Assembly: GCA_028821635.1 (NCBI GenBank)
Contig: JAPPDO010000307.1
Location: 1-10,154 of the forward strand
From: Ekhidna sp.
GTDB lineage: Bacteria > Bacteroidota > Bacteroidia > Cytophagales > Cyclobacteriaceae
Length of the DNA: 10,154 nucleotides
Direction: 5' to 3'
How positions within the stretch are numbered: the first letter of the stretch is position 1; each line of letters opens with the position of its first letter. The notes under the pieces are model-generated. The model ran no database searches, was not told where the DNA came from, and saw only the letters and a program-made list of their open reading frames with translations. The translations under genes and the position numbers were made by a program. Below are positions 1 to 6,892 of the stretch, in pieces.

Positions 1-315
1 CCTATCACGGCAAGCACTACGATTACGTGGAAGTACACGGATGTTGCGAGCAACACATCTACGCAAACGCAGCAAGTGATCTGCCCGCTGAGTGCGGCAG
101 ACAAAGAAACTGAGGCCATCATCTTCCCTAACCCTTCGGGCCGCTATCTGGAGGTGCGGTCTCCCGTCGGAAGGACATTCCAAATACTGAGTTTAAGCGG
201 CAAGCCACTGCTGAAAGGCCCCACCAACACCCAAATGGACATAGCGTCTCTGCGCAGCGGCCTGTACTTCGTGCAGTTACCGGGCGGGCGTTTACTGAAG
301 TTTGTGAGGGAGTAG
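1..315 (+). CDS. C-terminal end of a secreted HYR-repeat protein with a type IX (Por) sorting domain, partial
   Basis: The reading frame is open from base 1, so the gene begins outside the window; 104 residues and the TAG stop are visible. Residues 1-27 are the last strands of an HYR (hyalin-repeat, Ig-like) module, with the motif TTITWKYTD and NTSTQTQ. A short linker follows, then a type A T9SS C-terminal sorting domain: FPNPSG near residues 42-47, LEVRS, a central LSLSGK turn, SGLYFVQLP and a basic end, KFVRE. In this family the domain targets the protein through the outer membrane by the type IX system and is cleaved on export, leaving the protein on the surface or released. The HYR modules suggest an adhesive or structural exoprotein, but the functional part is not visible. 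GTG at 76 is an internal valine, not a start. The segment is visibly more GC-rich than the housekeeping genes next to it. It is a close paralogue of the protein at the right edge. Confidence 0.88.
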   Translation, partial: PITASTTITWKYTDVASNTSTQTQQVICPLSAADKETEAIIFPNPSGRYLEVRSPVGRTFQILSLSGKPLLKGPTNTQMDIASLRSGLYFVQLPGGRLLKFVRE

Positions 316-444
316 CTGCTCTAATAGGAAAACAATAAAATTCTATCGGCACAATCTGAATTAATAGGGTTATAGTTTTTCTTCATCATCCTCATCGAAA
401 GCAATTTTTTACTCAAGAAACTCTATCAGAAAAAGATTTAAAAG

Positions 445-459
445 GTTGTCACCCACAAC
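445..459 (-). terminator. Possible weak terminator after accC
   Basis: A 5-bp stem (GTTGT / ACAAC) around a 5-base loop lies 10 bp beyond the accC stop. Read on the minus strand it is followed by CCTTTTAAATCTTTTT, which is T-rich. It is the only hairpin I see in the 154-bp convergent gap 316-469. The stem is short, so this is only a candidate. Confidence 0.3.
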
Positions 460-469
460 ATAAGTAATT

Positions 470-1813
470 TTATAGTCCACTAAAGTCCCAATCGTCTAGG
501 TACTTAGTAGTAAACTTCCCGGACTTAAAGCCCTCATCATTCATCATCTTTAGATGGAACGGAACCGTCGTCTTGATACCTTCAATTACTGTCTCTTCCA
601 ATGCACGCGCCATCTTGATGATCGCCTCTTCACGTGTCTGTGCACTCACGATCAGCTTGCCGATCATTGAGTCGTAGAATGGGGGGATCATATAGCCTGC
701 ATATACGTGGCTATCAACCCGAATGCCATGTCCACCGGGTAGGTGAAGGTTGGTGATCTTACCGGGACTTGGTCTGAAGTCATTGCCCGGGTCTTCCGCA
801 TTAATCCGCACTTCAATTGAGTGGAGTTGCGGATAGTAATTTCTTCCGGAGATATTCTCACCATTCGCTACTTTAATCTGTTCTTTGATTAAATCATAGT
901 CGGTTACCTCCTCGGTGATCGGATGCTCTACTTGGATACGGGTATTCATCTCCATGAAGTAAAAGTCACCATTTTTGTCTACAAGGAACTCTACCGTGCC
1001 CGCCCCTTCGTATCTGATGGCCTCTGCCCCTTTGATCGCCGCAGCCCCCATTCTTTCTCTTAGCTCTTGGGAGACGATGGGAGAGGGTGTCTCTTCAATC
1101 AGTTTCTGGTGCCTTCGCTGAATAGAGCAATCTCTCTCTGATAGATGACATGCTTTTCCGCTGCTATCGCCCACGATCTGGATTTCTACGTGGCGCGGCT
1201 CTTCCACGAACTTCTCCATATACATCCCGTCATTACCGAAGGAAGTGACTGCCTCCTGTCGGGCACTGTCCCATGCTTTCCGAAACTCACCTTCTTCTTT
1301 AATAAGGCGCATCCCCTTACCACCGCCGCCGGCAGTAGCTTTGATCATCACCGGATAGCCAATCTCCTTCGCTAGGCTTATGCCTTGCTCCACGGACTCT
1401 AGTAATCCGTCAGAACCGGGAATACATGGTACGCCTGCCTCAATCATCGTTGCTTTAGCGGTGGCTTTGTCACCCATTTTGCTGATCATCTCTTCGCTCG
1501 CCCCGATAAACTTGATGTTATATTCTGAACACATGCGAGAGAAATCGGCATTTTCCGATAGAAATCCATATCCCGGATGGATCGCATCTGCATTGGTTAC
1601 TTCTGCTGCTGCGATGATGTTGGGAATTTTAAGGTACGAATCCTTTCCGGCCGCGGGGCCGATGCAGACGGCTTCATCGGCAAATCGAACATGTAGGCCG
1701 TCAGTATCTGCTTTGGAGTATACCGCCACTGTCTTTATGCCCATTTCCTTACACGTCCGAATAATGCGAAGAGCAATCTCTCCTCGATTGGCTATCAATA
1801 TTTTATTGAACAT
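470..1813 (-). CDS. accC: Acetyl-CoA carboxylase, biotin carboxylase subunit AccC
   Basis: Biotin carboxylase uses ATP and bicarbonate to carboxylate the biotin carried by AccB, the first half-reaction of malonyl-CoA synthesis in the cytoplasm. The 447 residues match the usual length of a stand-alone AccC. The N-terminal domain opens with [14 protein letters not shown]. The ATP-grasp domain has the glycine loop GGGGKGM (162-168), [11 protein letters not shown] (228-238, holding the His and Lys of the active site), E288, N290 and R292 in the [10 protein letters not shown] motif, and R336 in VRINAEDP. All the catalytic residues I can place are intact. The ATG start directly precedes the conserved N-terminus. 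It lies 12 bp after accB and is the last gene of the cluster. The carboxyltransferase partner is not in the window. Homologous subunits serve propionyl-CoA and pyruvate carboxylases, but the adjacent accB and the short length favour the acetyl-CoA enzyme. Confidence 0.96.
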   Translation of the reverse strand: MFNKILIANRGEIALRIIRTCKEMGIKTVAVYSKADTDGLHVRFADEAVCIGPAAGKDSYLKIPNIIAAAEVTNADAIHPGYGFLSENADFSRMCSEYNIKFIGASEEMISKMGDKATAKATMIEAGVPCIPGSDGLLESVEQGISLAKEIGYPVMIKATAGGGGKGMRLIKEEGEFRKAWDSARQEAVTSFGNDGMYMEKFVEEPRHVEIQIVGDSSGKACHLSERDCSIQRRHQKLIEETPSPIVSQELRERMGAAAIKGAEAIRYEGAGTVEFLVDKNGDFYFMEMNTRIQVEHPITEEVTDYDLIKEQIKVANGENISGRNYYPQLHSIEVRINAEDPGNDFRPSPGKITNLHLPGGHGIRVDSHVYAGYMIPPFYDSMIGKLIVSAQTREEAIIKMARALEETVIEGIKTTVPFHLKMMNDEGFKSGKFTTKYLDDWDFSGL

Positions 1814-1825
1814 TTCTTGAGGGGT

Positions 1826-2299
1826 TTAAGATGGGTCTACCAAAAAGAGCGGTTGATCATACTCAACCGGCTGAGCATTGTCCACTAGTACCTTCATAAT
1901 TTTACCAGAAACTTCAGATTCAATCTCGTTAAAGAGCTTCATTGCCTCAATGATACAGACGGCATCTCCGGTTTTCACTTTACTTCCCACCTCAACAAAA
2001 GCCGGAGATTCCGGATTTGCAGATCGGTAAAATGTGCCAATCATTGGGGATTTTATTTCAATCAGGTTATCAGTAGTCGCAGGTGTATTCTCCGAATTTG
2101 AACCCGTCAATGACGGAGCAGCAGACACTGCCTGGGAAACGGGAGCCGGACTGGCAGCATGCACTACTGGAGCGGACACTACGTGCTGATCAGCACTCCG
2201 CTTGATACTTACTTTAAAATTTTCCGTTTCAATATTGACTTCCTCCAATCCTGACTCAGAAAGGAAACTGATAAGTTCTTGAATTTCTTTTACTTTCAT
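1826..2299 (-). CDS. accB: Acetyl-CoA carboxylase biotin carboxyl carrier protein AccB
   Basis: AccB carries the covalently bound biotin that shuttles a carboxyl group from AccC to the carboxyltransferase. The 157 residues show the standard plan. There is an N-terminal helical region (1-38, [13 protein letters not shown]...). An Ala/Pro/Ser/Val-rich mobile linker follows (about 39-75). The biotinyl domain (about 79-157) contains [14 protein letters not shown], the thumb-type segment of true AccB, and the biotinylation motif EAMKLFNEI with Lys121 as the predicted attachment site. The thumb segment sets it apart from biotin domains of decarboxylases. The ATG start fits the family N-terminus. 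It lies 47 bp downstream of efp and 12 bp upstream of accC, so it is very probably cotranscribed with accC. Biotinylation would need a BirA ligase encoded elsewhere. Confidence 0.96.
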   Translation of the reverse strand: MKVKEIQELISFLSESGLEEVNIETENFKVSIKRSADQHVVSAPVVHAASPAPVSQAVSAAPSLTGSNSENTPATTDNLIEIKSPMIGTFYRSANPESPAFVEVGSKVKTGDAVCIIEAMKLFNEIESEVSGKIMKVLVDNAQPVEYDQPLFLVDPS

Positions 2300-2346
2300 G
2301 GATTATTGGTTGATTAAAGAATTTTTACTAACGAAGTTATGAAAAA

Positions 2347-2910
2347 TTATTTTACCCGCTCTACATACGAACCATCAACTGTGCTGATTTTGACGACCTC
2401 ATCTTGTTCAATAAACATGGGTACCTGAATGGTTGCTCCTGTTTCTACTACGGCATTCTTGGTTGCGTTCGTTGCAGTATTGCCTCTGACACCCGGAGCG
2501 GCCTCCGTCACAGTCAATACTACGTGCTGTGGGAGTTCACAACCTAAAATCTTCTCTTCCTCTGCATGAAACAGAAGTTCTACCTCCTGTCCGTCTTTTA
2601 AGAATTTAGGCGCATTGATCAGGTCCTCTTCCATAGATACTTGTTCGTATGTGTTAGTATCCATAAAATGATAACCAATATCATCCCTATATAGATATTG
2701 GTAAGGTCTTCTTTCTACTCGGGCAGTAGTAATTTTATGTCCTGCCGAGAAGGTGTTATCAATGACTTTTCCCGTCGTAATATTTTTCAGCTTAGTCCTA
2801 ACGAAAGCGGGACCTTTCCCAGGCTTCACATGCTGGAATTCAATTATACTGAATAGGCCATTATTAAATTCAATGACCAATCCTCTTTTAATATCTGCTG
2901 TAGTTGCCAT
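2347..2910 (-). CDS. efp: Translation elongation factor P
   Basis: EF-P binds between the P and E sites of the ribosome and relieves stalling at consecutive prolines. The 187 residues match the usual length and show three beta-barrel domains: a KOW-like N-terminal domain (about 1-63), a central OB domain (about 68-130) and a C-terminal OB domain (about 133-187). The signature loop is VKPGKGPAFVR, with Lys32 at the tip, the position that carries a lysine-type modification or stays unmodified in other EF-Ps. It is not the rhamnosylated Arg type. The C-terminal domain holds the GATIQVPMFIEQDEVVKI signature. The ATG is immediately preceded by an A-rich stretch and no Shine-Dalgarno. A 172-bp gap separates it from rpmF and contains a fabH scar, so efp may have its own promoter or be read through from rpmF. 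I see no epmA or epmB gene nearby. Confidence 0.97.
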   Translation of the reverse strand: MATTADIKRGLVIEFNNGLFSIIEFQHVKPGKGPAFVRTKLKNITTGKVIDNTFSAGHKITTARVERRPYQYLYRDDIGYHFMDTNTYEQVSMEEDLINAPKFLKDGQEVELLFHAEEEKILGCELPQHVVLTVTEAAPGVRGNTATNATKNAVVETGATIQVPMFIEQDEVVKISTVDGSYVERVK

Positions 2911-2985
2911 TTTTTAAGATGTTGATTGTCTGATTATTTCGGGTTTTCAGAAATATTATTTAAATACATTTTTATAGTTTCAATC

Positions 2986-3067
2986 TTATTCAGCGTTGTA
3001 CGCCTACTTTAGTCGGATAGCACCCCGAGTGAATCTGCCACCGAATGTGTCCTTAGATTCTGGACAT
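2986..3067 (-). pseudogene. fabH: Remnant of fabH (beta-ketoacyl-ACP synthase III), nearly all deleted
   Basis: The gap between rpmF and efp reads, on the minus strand from 3048 to 2986, TFGGRFTRGAIRLK-stop-AYNAE-stop. This matches the C-terminus of FabH, which ends FGGGFTWG followed by a basic-aromatic tail such as KW (E. coli FabH ends in a similar FGGGFTWG segment). Compared with the expected sequence, Gly has become Arg (AGA), the Trp of FTWG has become Arg (CGG), and a tail Trp codon appears to have become TAG. Each is explained by one transition. The final TAA sits where a normal FabH would end. Upstream, ATG TCC AGA ATC (MSRI, 3067-3056) begins 15 bp after the rpmF stop and resembles the first residues of FabH, but it lies in a different frame and is too short to be certain. 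From memory of the clade, fabH commonly lies between rpmF and efp/accB in Bacteroidota. I infer a large internal deletion followed by drift. Confidence 0.72.
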
Positions 3068-3082
3068 CTGTTTTTTGACCGG

Positions 3083-3274
3083 TTATGCTAAAACTTCTTT
3101 TTCTGCTATTACTTTACCCTTATAATAAAGTTTATCTTCATGCCAAAATGCCCTATGAGGCAGATGAGTTTCGCCGGTAGTAGGACAGATTACAAAACTT
3201 TTAGGAGTTGCTTTGTAATGTGTTCTTCTTTTATCTCTTCTGGTTTTCGAAGTTTTTCGTTTTGGATGTGCCAT
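3083..3274 (-). CDS. rpmF: 50S ribosomal protein L32
   Basis: L32 is a small protein of the large ribosomal subunit. The 63 residues open with [20 protein letters not shown], the diagnostic basic N-terminus that threads into 23S rRNA. The C-terminal half has [15 protein letters not shown] and LYYKGKVI. Only one cysteine (Cys30) of the zinc ribbon seen in many L32 proteins remains, so this is the zinc-independent form, which I believe is normal for Bacteroidota. The ATG lies 6 bp after the DUF177 gene, the conserved yceD-rpmF pairing. The gene that usually follows, fabH, survives only as a scar. Confidence 0.96.
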   Translation of the reverse strand: MAHPKRKTSKTRRDKRRTHYKATPKSFVICPTTGETHLPHRAFWHEDKLYYKGKVIAEKEVLA

Positions 3275-3280
3275 TTATGT

Positions 3281-3790
3281 TTATTGCTTATTCAATTTTT
3301 TTAATGTTTCCCATCGAGGATCTACACTTACTGCTTTTTCAAATGCTGACGAGAATATCATCTCATCATCTTTGCCTTCATCCTGAAACTTAGGATGTAG
3401 CTTCTTCATTGGTACTGCCAAGTTAATTATTTCGTAAAGAAATGAACCAACCCGTATTCCCTGAGTAGTCTTTGAAATCATAAAAACATCTTCACTAAGT
3501 TCCTTCTCTTTGTTCCCATATTTGTACATTATTGTTCTTGATACATTGATTGGGTAATCAAAAGATGCCAAACTTCTATCACACTCTAACTCAATGGCCC
3601 CAAGAACGGTAAGTTCTAAGGTAATCATTGAATCAGTTTTTTTCATTAAAACTTTACAAGTACCTTCTCCCTTGTTGACTAAACTGTTTTCAAACTCAGC
3701 AAAGAAAGTATCATTAAAGTTGAAGTCAAATTCGTAAGTGCCATCTTTGAGACCGAAAATGTCAATTTGGTATGTCTTCAACCTTTTCAC
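3281..3790 (-). CDS. DUF177 (YceD family) protein, 23S rRNA accumulation factor
   Basis: DUF177/YceD proteins are conserved partners of rpmF and have been linked to accumulation of 23S rRNA and large-subunit assembly. The assignment here rests on the KRLKTYQIDIFGLKDG opening, LECDRSLASFDYPI in the middle (residues about 69-82), EIINLAVPMKKLHP, and the terminal DPRWETLKKL motif, plus the position 6 bp upstream of rpmF. The second cysteine of the CxRC pattern found in many relatives is a serine here. There is no ATG near the 5' end. The longest frame would start with TTG at 3820, but homologues begin around MKRLK, so I choose GTG at 3790 (169 residues). GTG at 3793 or 3799 is also possible. It follows pdxA by about 60 bp with this start (31 bp with the TTG start), so it is probably in the same transcript. 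Confidence 0.88.
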   Translation of the reverse strand: MKRLKTYQIDIFGLKDGTYEFDFNFNDTFFAEFENSLVNKGEGTCKVLMKKTDSMITLELTVLGAIELECDRSLASFDYPINVSRTIMYKYGNKEKELSEDVFMISKTTQGIRVGSFLYEIINLAVPMKKLHPKFQDEGKDDEMIFSSAFEKAVSVDPRWETLKKLNKQ

Positions 3791-3817
3791 CACACTCACG
3801 TTCTTCAAAGAGAAATG

Positions 3818-3825
3818 CAAACTTA
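3818..3825 (-). promoter_or_regulatory. Candidate Bacteroidota -7 box upstream of DUF177-rpmF
   Basis: TAAGTTTG on the minus strand matches the Bacteroidota -7 consensus TAnnTTTG exactly and lies 28 bp before the chosen GTG start, between pdxA and DUF177. No TTG -33 element is seen at the usual spacing, so this is a weak internal-promoter candidate. It overlaps the alternative TTG codon, which slightly argues against that codon being the start. Confidence 0.25.
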
Positions 3826-3851
3826 GACAGAAATAGATATTTTAGAAAAGT

Positions 3852-4901
3852 TTACCAGTTTTTTAATTCACCATCCTTAAACTGACTTTTATCTCGATTC
3901 CGAACTACGTCATTAGCAAGGTAGAGTGCATTCCTAAAAGAGGTCTCACTTGCCTGGTTTTTACCTGCTATTCCAAATGCGGTTCCATGATCCGGTGAGG
4001 TTCTCACAAACGGCAGCCCTGCGGTAAAATTTACTCCCTCATCAAAGGCTATCGACTTGAATGGGATGAGCCCCTGATCATGATACATTGCAAGTATCCC
4101 GTCGTATTGTTTAAAGGTTCCTCTTCCAAAGAAACCATCCGAGGGAAATGGGCCTATCACAATGTGGTGCTCATCCTGCATCTTCCTGATTGTGGGTAAG
4201 ATGACCTTCTCTTCTTCATCACCAAGAAGTCCGTTTTCACCGGCATGAGGATTCAGACCCATGACTGCAATCTTTGGTTTTTTGACTGCAAAATCTTTCT
4301 GAAGTGATCGTATCATCTTTGAAAGTTTAGACTCAAGGAGATCCTTCGTGATTTTTTTACTTACCTCTCGCAAAGGGATATGACCGGTAGCTACCCCGAC
4401 TCGTAACCTTTCACTTACCAGAAACATCAGACTGTCTTTCTGACCCGCCTCCTCTGTTAGGTATTCGGTGTGTCCCGGAAATTTGAACTGATCTGATTGA
4501 ATCAGTTCCTTGCTCAATGGTCCCGTAGTAATCGCATTTAACCTGCCATCCTTCAAATCCCTGACAGCGGCCTGAAGCGATTTTAGTGCATACTCCCCCC
4601 CTGCTTTATTGGCTTCACCTGGAGTAATTTCAATCGTCTCGTCCCAAACATTGATAACATTTGTCTTTGTAGATACAATCTTCTCAATGGAATTACTTTG
4701 TTGATAGTTAAAATTATCAATTGCTAATTTTTTTCGATAGAAAGACAGCACCTTGCCTGATCCGTAAATAACAGGAGTAAAGTATTCTAGTATTTTGGAG
4801 TTGAGGAGTGACTTGATGATTACCTCCGGGCCAATGCCATTTATATCACCGAGAGTGATCCCTATGATTGGTTTATCTTTTTTTACGGCTGGTTTGCCCA
4901 T
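3852..4901 (-). CDS. pdxA: 4-hydroxythreonine-4-phosphate dehydrogenase PdxA
   Basis: PdxA oxidises 4-phosphohydroxy-L-threonine with NAD(P)+ in the DXP-dependent route to pyridoxal 5'-phosphate; the product then condenses with deoxyxylulose phosphate on PdxJ. The 349 residues cover the whole family. GITLGDINGIGPEVI (14-28) is the N-terminal signature. TTGPLSKE and PGHTEYL (His144) bind substrate. The three metal-ligand histidines are His173 (ATGHIPL), His219 (NPHAGE) and His274 (MYHDQGL). VRTSPDHGTAFGIAG (299-313) is the C-terminal signature. The frame stays open upstream to 5168 on the minus strand, but that extension is antisense to rsmA and has no PdxA similarity. ATG at 4901 sits just before the conserved start and is chosen. 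It is the first gene of the minus-strand cluster and stands head-to-head with rsmA. No pdxJ is in the window. Confidence 0.95.
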   Translation of the reverse strand: MGKPAVKKDKPIIGITLGDINGIGPEVIIKSLLNSKILEYFTPVIYGSGKVLSFYRKKLAIDNFNYQQSNSIEKIVSTKTNVINVWDETIEITPGEANKAGGEYALKSLQAAVRDLKDGRLNAITTGPLSKELIQSDQFKFPGHTEYLTEEAGQKDSLMFLVSERLRVGVATGHIPLREVSKKITKDLLESKLSKMIRSLQKDFAVKKPKIAVMGLNPHAGENGLLGDEEEKVILPTIRKMQDEHHIVIGPFPSDGFFGRGTFKQYDGILAMYHDQGLIPFKSIAFDEGVNFTAGLPFVRTSPDHGTAFGIAGKNQASETSFRNALYLANDVVRNRDKSQFKDGELKNW

Positions 4902-4935
4902 TAAGTATTGTTTACATTTAAGAATCTGAAATTTA
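4902..4935. promoter_or_regulatory. 34-bp divergent pdxA/rsmA control region
   Basis: The two ATG codons are only 34 bp apart, and the spacer is about 80% A+T. TACATTTA on the plus strand (one mismatch to TAnnTTTG) could serve rsmA with a leader of roughly 10-15 nt. On the minus strand, TAAATTTC (also one mismatch) overlaps the rsmA start and could serve pdxA. Any two promoters must overlap each other or reach into the opposing gene, so initiation in one direction may interfere with the other. Neither gene has a Shine-Dalgarno. The exact elements are guesses. Confidence 0.4.
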
Positions 4936-5706
4936 ATGATCAGGAACAAATTGGAAAGTGTAAAACCTAAAAAACATTTAGGACAACACTTTTTGAAGGA
5001 TGAAGGTATCGCTTCCAAAATGGTGGATTCACTACTCAATAAAAGTAACGAACTTGTCATTGAAATAGGGGCGGGAACAGGTATTCTTACTAAGTATCTT
5101 CTGCCTAAACACCCAAACTTTCTTGCATTTGATTTGGATAAAAAATCAATCGCTTTTTTAGTTTCCAAATACCCGGATAATGCTGCACAATTTATCTTTC
5201 AGGATTACCTTCATTACAATCTTGAAAATAATGCGTCAATTATTGGGAACTTCCCTTACAACATCTCTTCTCAGCTTTTTTTTAAAATATGGGATGACCG
5301 AGATCAAGTGAAAGAGGTGGTCTGCATGATTCAGAAGGAAGTGGCAGATCGTATTTGTGCTAACCACGGAAAAAGGACTTATGGGATTTTAAGTGTTCTG
5401 CTTCAGGCATTTTATAATACTGAATACTTATTTCAAGTTCCACCCGGAGTTTTTCACCCGCCACCCAAAGTTCAATCTGCGGTCATTCGATTGATTCGGA
5501 ATGAAGTGACCAAGTTAAGTTGTGATGAGCAGCGTTTCAAACAAATTGTGAAAGCAGGTTTTGGGAAGAGAAGAAAGACCTTACGAAATGCACTCAAAAC
5601 CCTAAATTTATCTGCTTTGGAGAATGAAGAAGTTCTGCTGAGCAAGCGAGCGGAGCAGCTTTCAGTAGATGATTTTGTTAAACTCGCATCACTAGCCTCA
5701 GGCTAA
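4936..5706 (+). CDS. rsmA: 16S rRNA (adenine1518-N6/adenine1519-N6)-dimethyltransferase RsmA (KsgA)
   Basis: RsmA dimethylates two adjacent adenosines in helix 45 of 16S rRNA with S-adenosylmethionine, a late 30S assembly checkpoint; loss gives kasugamycin resistance. The 256 residues show the N-terminal KPKKHLGQHFLKD signature (10-22), SAM motif I EIGAGTG (43-49), the acidic DLD after the next strand (66-68), and the catalytic motif NFPYN (105-109, a variant of NLPYN). QKEVADRI and FHPPPKVQSAVIRL (173-186) follow, then a small basic C-terminal helical domain with GFGKRRKTLRNAL (208-220). The ATG at 4936 gives the family N-terminus. In E. coli, pdxA and ksgA are co-directional; here they are neighbours but divergent. 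The gene is followed by a convergent gap and appears monocistronic. Confidence 0.96.
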   Translation: MIRNKLESVKPKKHLGQHFLKDEGIASKMVDSLLNKSNELVIEIGAGTGILTKYLLPKHPNFLAFDLDKKSIAFLVSKYPDNAAQFIFQDYLHYNLENNASIIGNFPYNISSQLFFKIWDDRDQVKEVVCMIQKEVADRICANHGKRTYGILSVLLQAFYNTEYLFQVPPGVFHPPPKVQSAVIRLIRNEVTKLSCDEQRFKQIVKAGFGKRRKTLRNALKTLNLSALENEEVLLSKRAEQLSVDDFVKLASLASG

Positions 5707-6015
5707 TGGAACCCTTGACTTCTTTCTAGTTATCATTGATAATGGATTTATTAATGTCCATTCCTTTTTTAGACTTGCCTTATGGTAGACTTTATCAATG
5801 TCGTTTGATAGCGAGTCCAGTCTATTATGATGTTGATCGCTTTAAAGAAGGTGCTTTTATATGTGCAACGGCTGCATCACTAAAGCCGGCTTATGGAGAA
5901 CTTAATTTGAAGCTTATACCTCTAGGTTATAACATTTGAACCTTTTGGCAAACTTTATGTATAAAATGTGCAAAGGTCTCAATTTATCATTTTGATCGTT
6001 ACTAAATTAAAAAAC
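5707..6015. other. Convergent intergenic gap of 309 bp with no convincing gene
   Basis: This stretch separates rsmA (+) from the hydrolase gene (-). It contains one open plus-strand frame, 5736-5939 (TTG start; first ATG at 5742, 65-67 codons, ending IPLGYNI). I do not recognise it: there is no signal peptide, no known motif, no clear promoter, and it starts inside an AT-rich palindrome (TTATCATTGATAA, 5729-5741). The peptide composition is not absurd for a protein, so a decayed gene fragment or a species-specific small protein remains possible, at about 15%. No tRNA-like or rRNA-like structure was seen. Confidence 0.6.
5936..5982. terminator. Long imperfect inverted repeat, possible bidirectional terminator
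   Basis: Arms beginning TTGAACCTTTTGG and ending GCAAAGGTCTCAA pair imperfectly, and the inner parts GCAAACTTTAT / ATAAAATGTGC continue the pairing at about 9 of 11 positions around a 2-base loop. The hairpin lies between two converging genes, and the sequence beyond both arms is AT-rich. That fits a shared terminator. However, it is about 230 bp past rsmA and lacks a clean T-tract, so it could also be an unrelated repeat. Confidence 0.35.
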
Positions 6016-6858
6016 CTATTTAAAAGCCTCTGAGAATAACATCTTCATTTCTTTCCAAGAGGCACTATCAGCAGCAGCATTGTAAGCGATGCGCATTCCG
6101 AACTTTTCAGCAAGCTCATCTGCTTCTCTGCTTGTGAATGAATGTAATGCTCCTTCATAGTTGATGAATTTGTAATCAACTCCGGCGGCATCCATCGCAG
6201 CTTTAAAATCGTTAATTTGCTGAGCAGGTATGAATGTGTCATCTGCGCCATTGGCTACCAGCACTTTTCCCTTTACAGACCCGGGCTCAGGCATTACAGG
6301 AAGGCCCAACCCTCCGTGGAAAGAAGCAATTGCATCCAGATCGTATCCTGCATTAGCCATACTTAACACGACAGACCCGCCAAAACAGTACCCAATGGCA
6401 CCGATTTTTTCCGGATCAACGTTGGGATAATTTTTCAGGGTCTCTAAAGCTGCTCCAAAACGAGCTTTTGCAACTTCAAGGTTGCCCATTACCATACTTG
6501 CAAATTCACCGGCCTCATTCGGATGTGCCGCTTGCCTGCCATCTCCATACATATCAACGGCTAATGCTACATAGCCTAGTTCAGCCAGCATGGCCGCTCT
6601 CTCTCTGGAGTAATCGTTGTGTCCCCACCATTCGTGAACTACGATGATCCCGGGTTTTTTAGTTTTGTCATTTATATCCTCCACAATATACCCGTTCATG
6701 TTGATGCTGTCAGCAATGTAGGAAACGGGCTTTCCGACTATATCTTTCTCAACAGTCGCCGGTTGCTCTGCTTCAGTGATACTGCGTCCCTCCTTAGTAG
6801 ATGTGCTACATGCTACAATAAATAATACAGCTAATGATGCGTAAGTGATTCTCTTCAT
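6016..6858 (-). CDS. Dienelactone-hydrolase-family lipoprotein
   Basis: This is an alpha/beta hydrolase of the dienelactone hydrolase family, 280 residues from the chosen start. MKRITYASLAVLFIVAC is a lipoprotein signal peptide with lipobox IVAC, and Cys17 is the predicted lipid attachment site. The residues after it (STSTKEG) lack the acidic run of Bacteroidota surface-export signals, so periplasm-facing is likelier. The fold shows IIVVHEWWGHND (oxyanion region, about 71-82), the nucleophile elbow GYCFGG with Cys158, the acid at Asp206/Asp207 in NGADDTFIP, and His239 in EGALHSF: a Cys-Asp-His triad as in true dienelactone hydrolases. The substrate is unknown. Most relatives of this general type are uncharacterised esterases, and no aromatic-degradation genes surround it. 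The frame is open up to 6921, but ATG at 6858 puts the signal peptide at the N-terminus and sits 26 bp after an exact TAnnTTTG box. It is convergent with rsmA and transcribed separately from katG. Confidence 0.9.
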   Translation of the reverse strand: MKRITYASLAVLFIVACSTSTKEGRSITEAEQPATVEKDIVGKPVSYIADSINMNGYIVEDINDKTKKPGIIVVHEWWGHNDYSRERAAMLAELGYVALAVDMYGDGRQAAHPNEAGEFASMVMGNLEVAKARFGAALETLKNYPNVDPEKIGAIGYCFGGSVVLSMANAGYDLDAIASFHGGLGLPVMPEPGSVKGKVLVANGADDTFIPAQQINDFKAAMDAAGVDYKFINYEGALHSFTSREADELAEKFGMRIAYNAAADSASWKEMKMLFSEAFK

Positions 6859-6884
6859 TAATAATTTGAATTTTAATTGCATTT

Positions 6885-6892
6885 CAAAGTTA
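6885..6892 (-). promoter_or_regulatory. Likely -7 promoter box of the hydrolase lipoprotein gene
   Basis: TAACTTTG on the minus strand is an exact match to the Bacteroidota -7 consensus TAnnTTTG. It ends 26 bp before the ATG at 6858, giving a leader of about 20 nt. A TTG lies upstream, but at about 26 bp rather than the preferred 19-21, so the -33 element is uncertain. The box lies inside the longer open frame from 6921 and therefore supports the shorter start. Confidence 0.45.

Noticed and set aside
128..352. A minus-strand 74-codon frame at the left edge.
   Set aside because: It is antisense to the T9SS sorting domain and has no recognisable feature.
4902..5168. An N-terminal extension of PdxA of about 89 residues, open on the minus strand.
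   Set aside because: It is antisense to the conserved start of rsmA, has no PdxA similarity, and the family signature begins just after ATG at 4901.
5707..6015. A tRNA or small structured RNA in the convergent gap.
   Set aside because: I found no cloverleaf, no CCA end and no conserved T-loop GTTCGA; only an imperfect hairpin is present.
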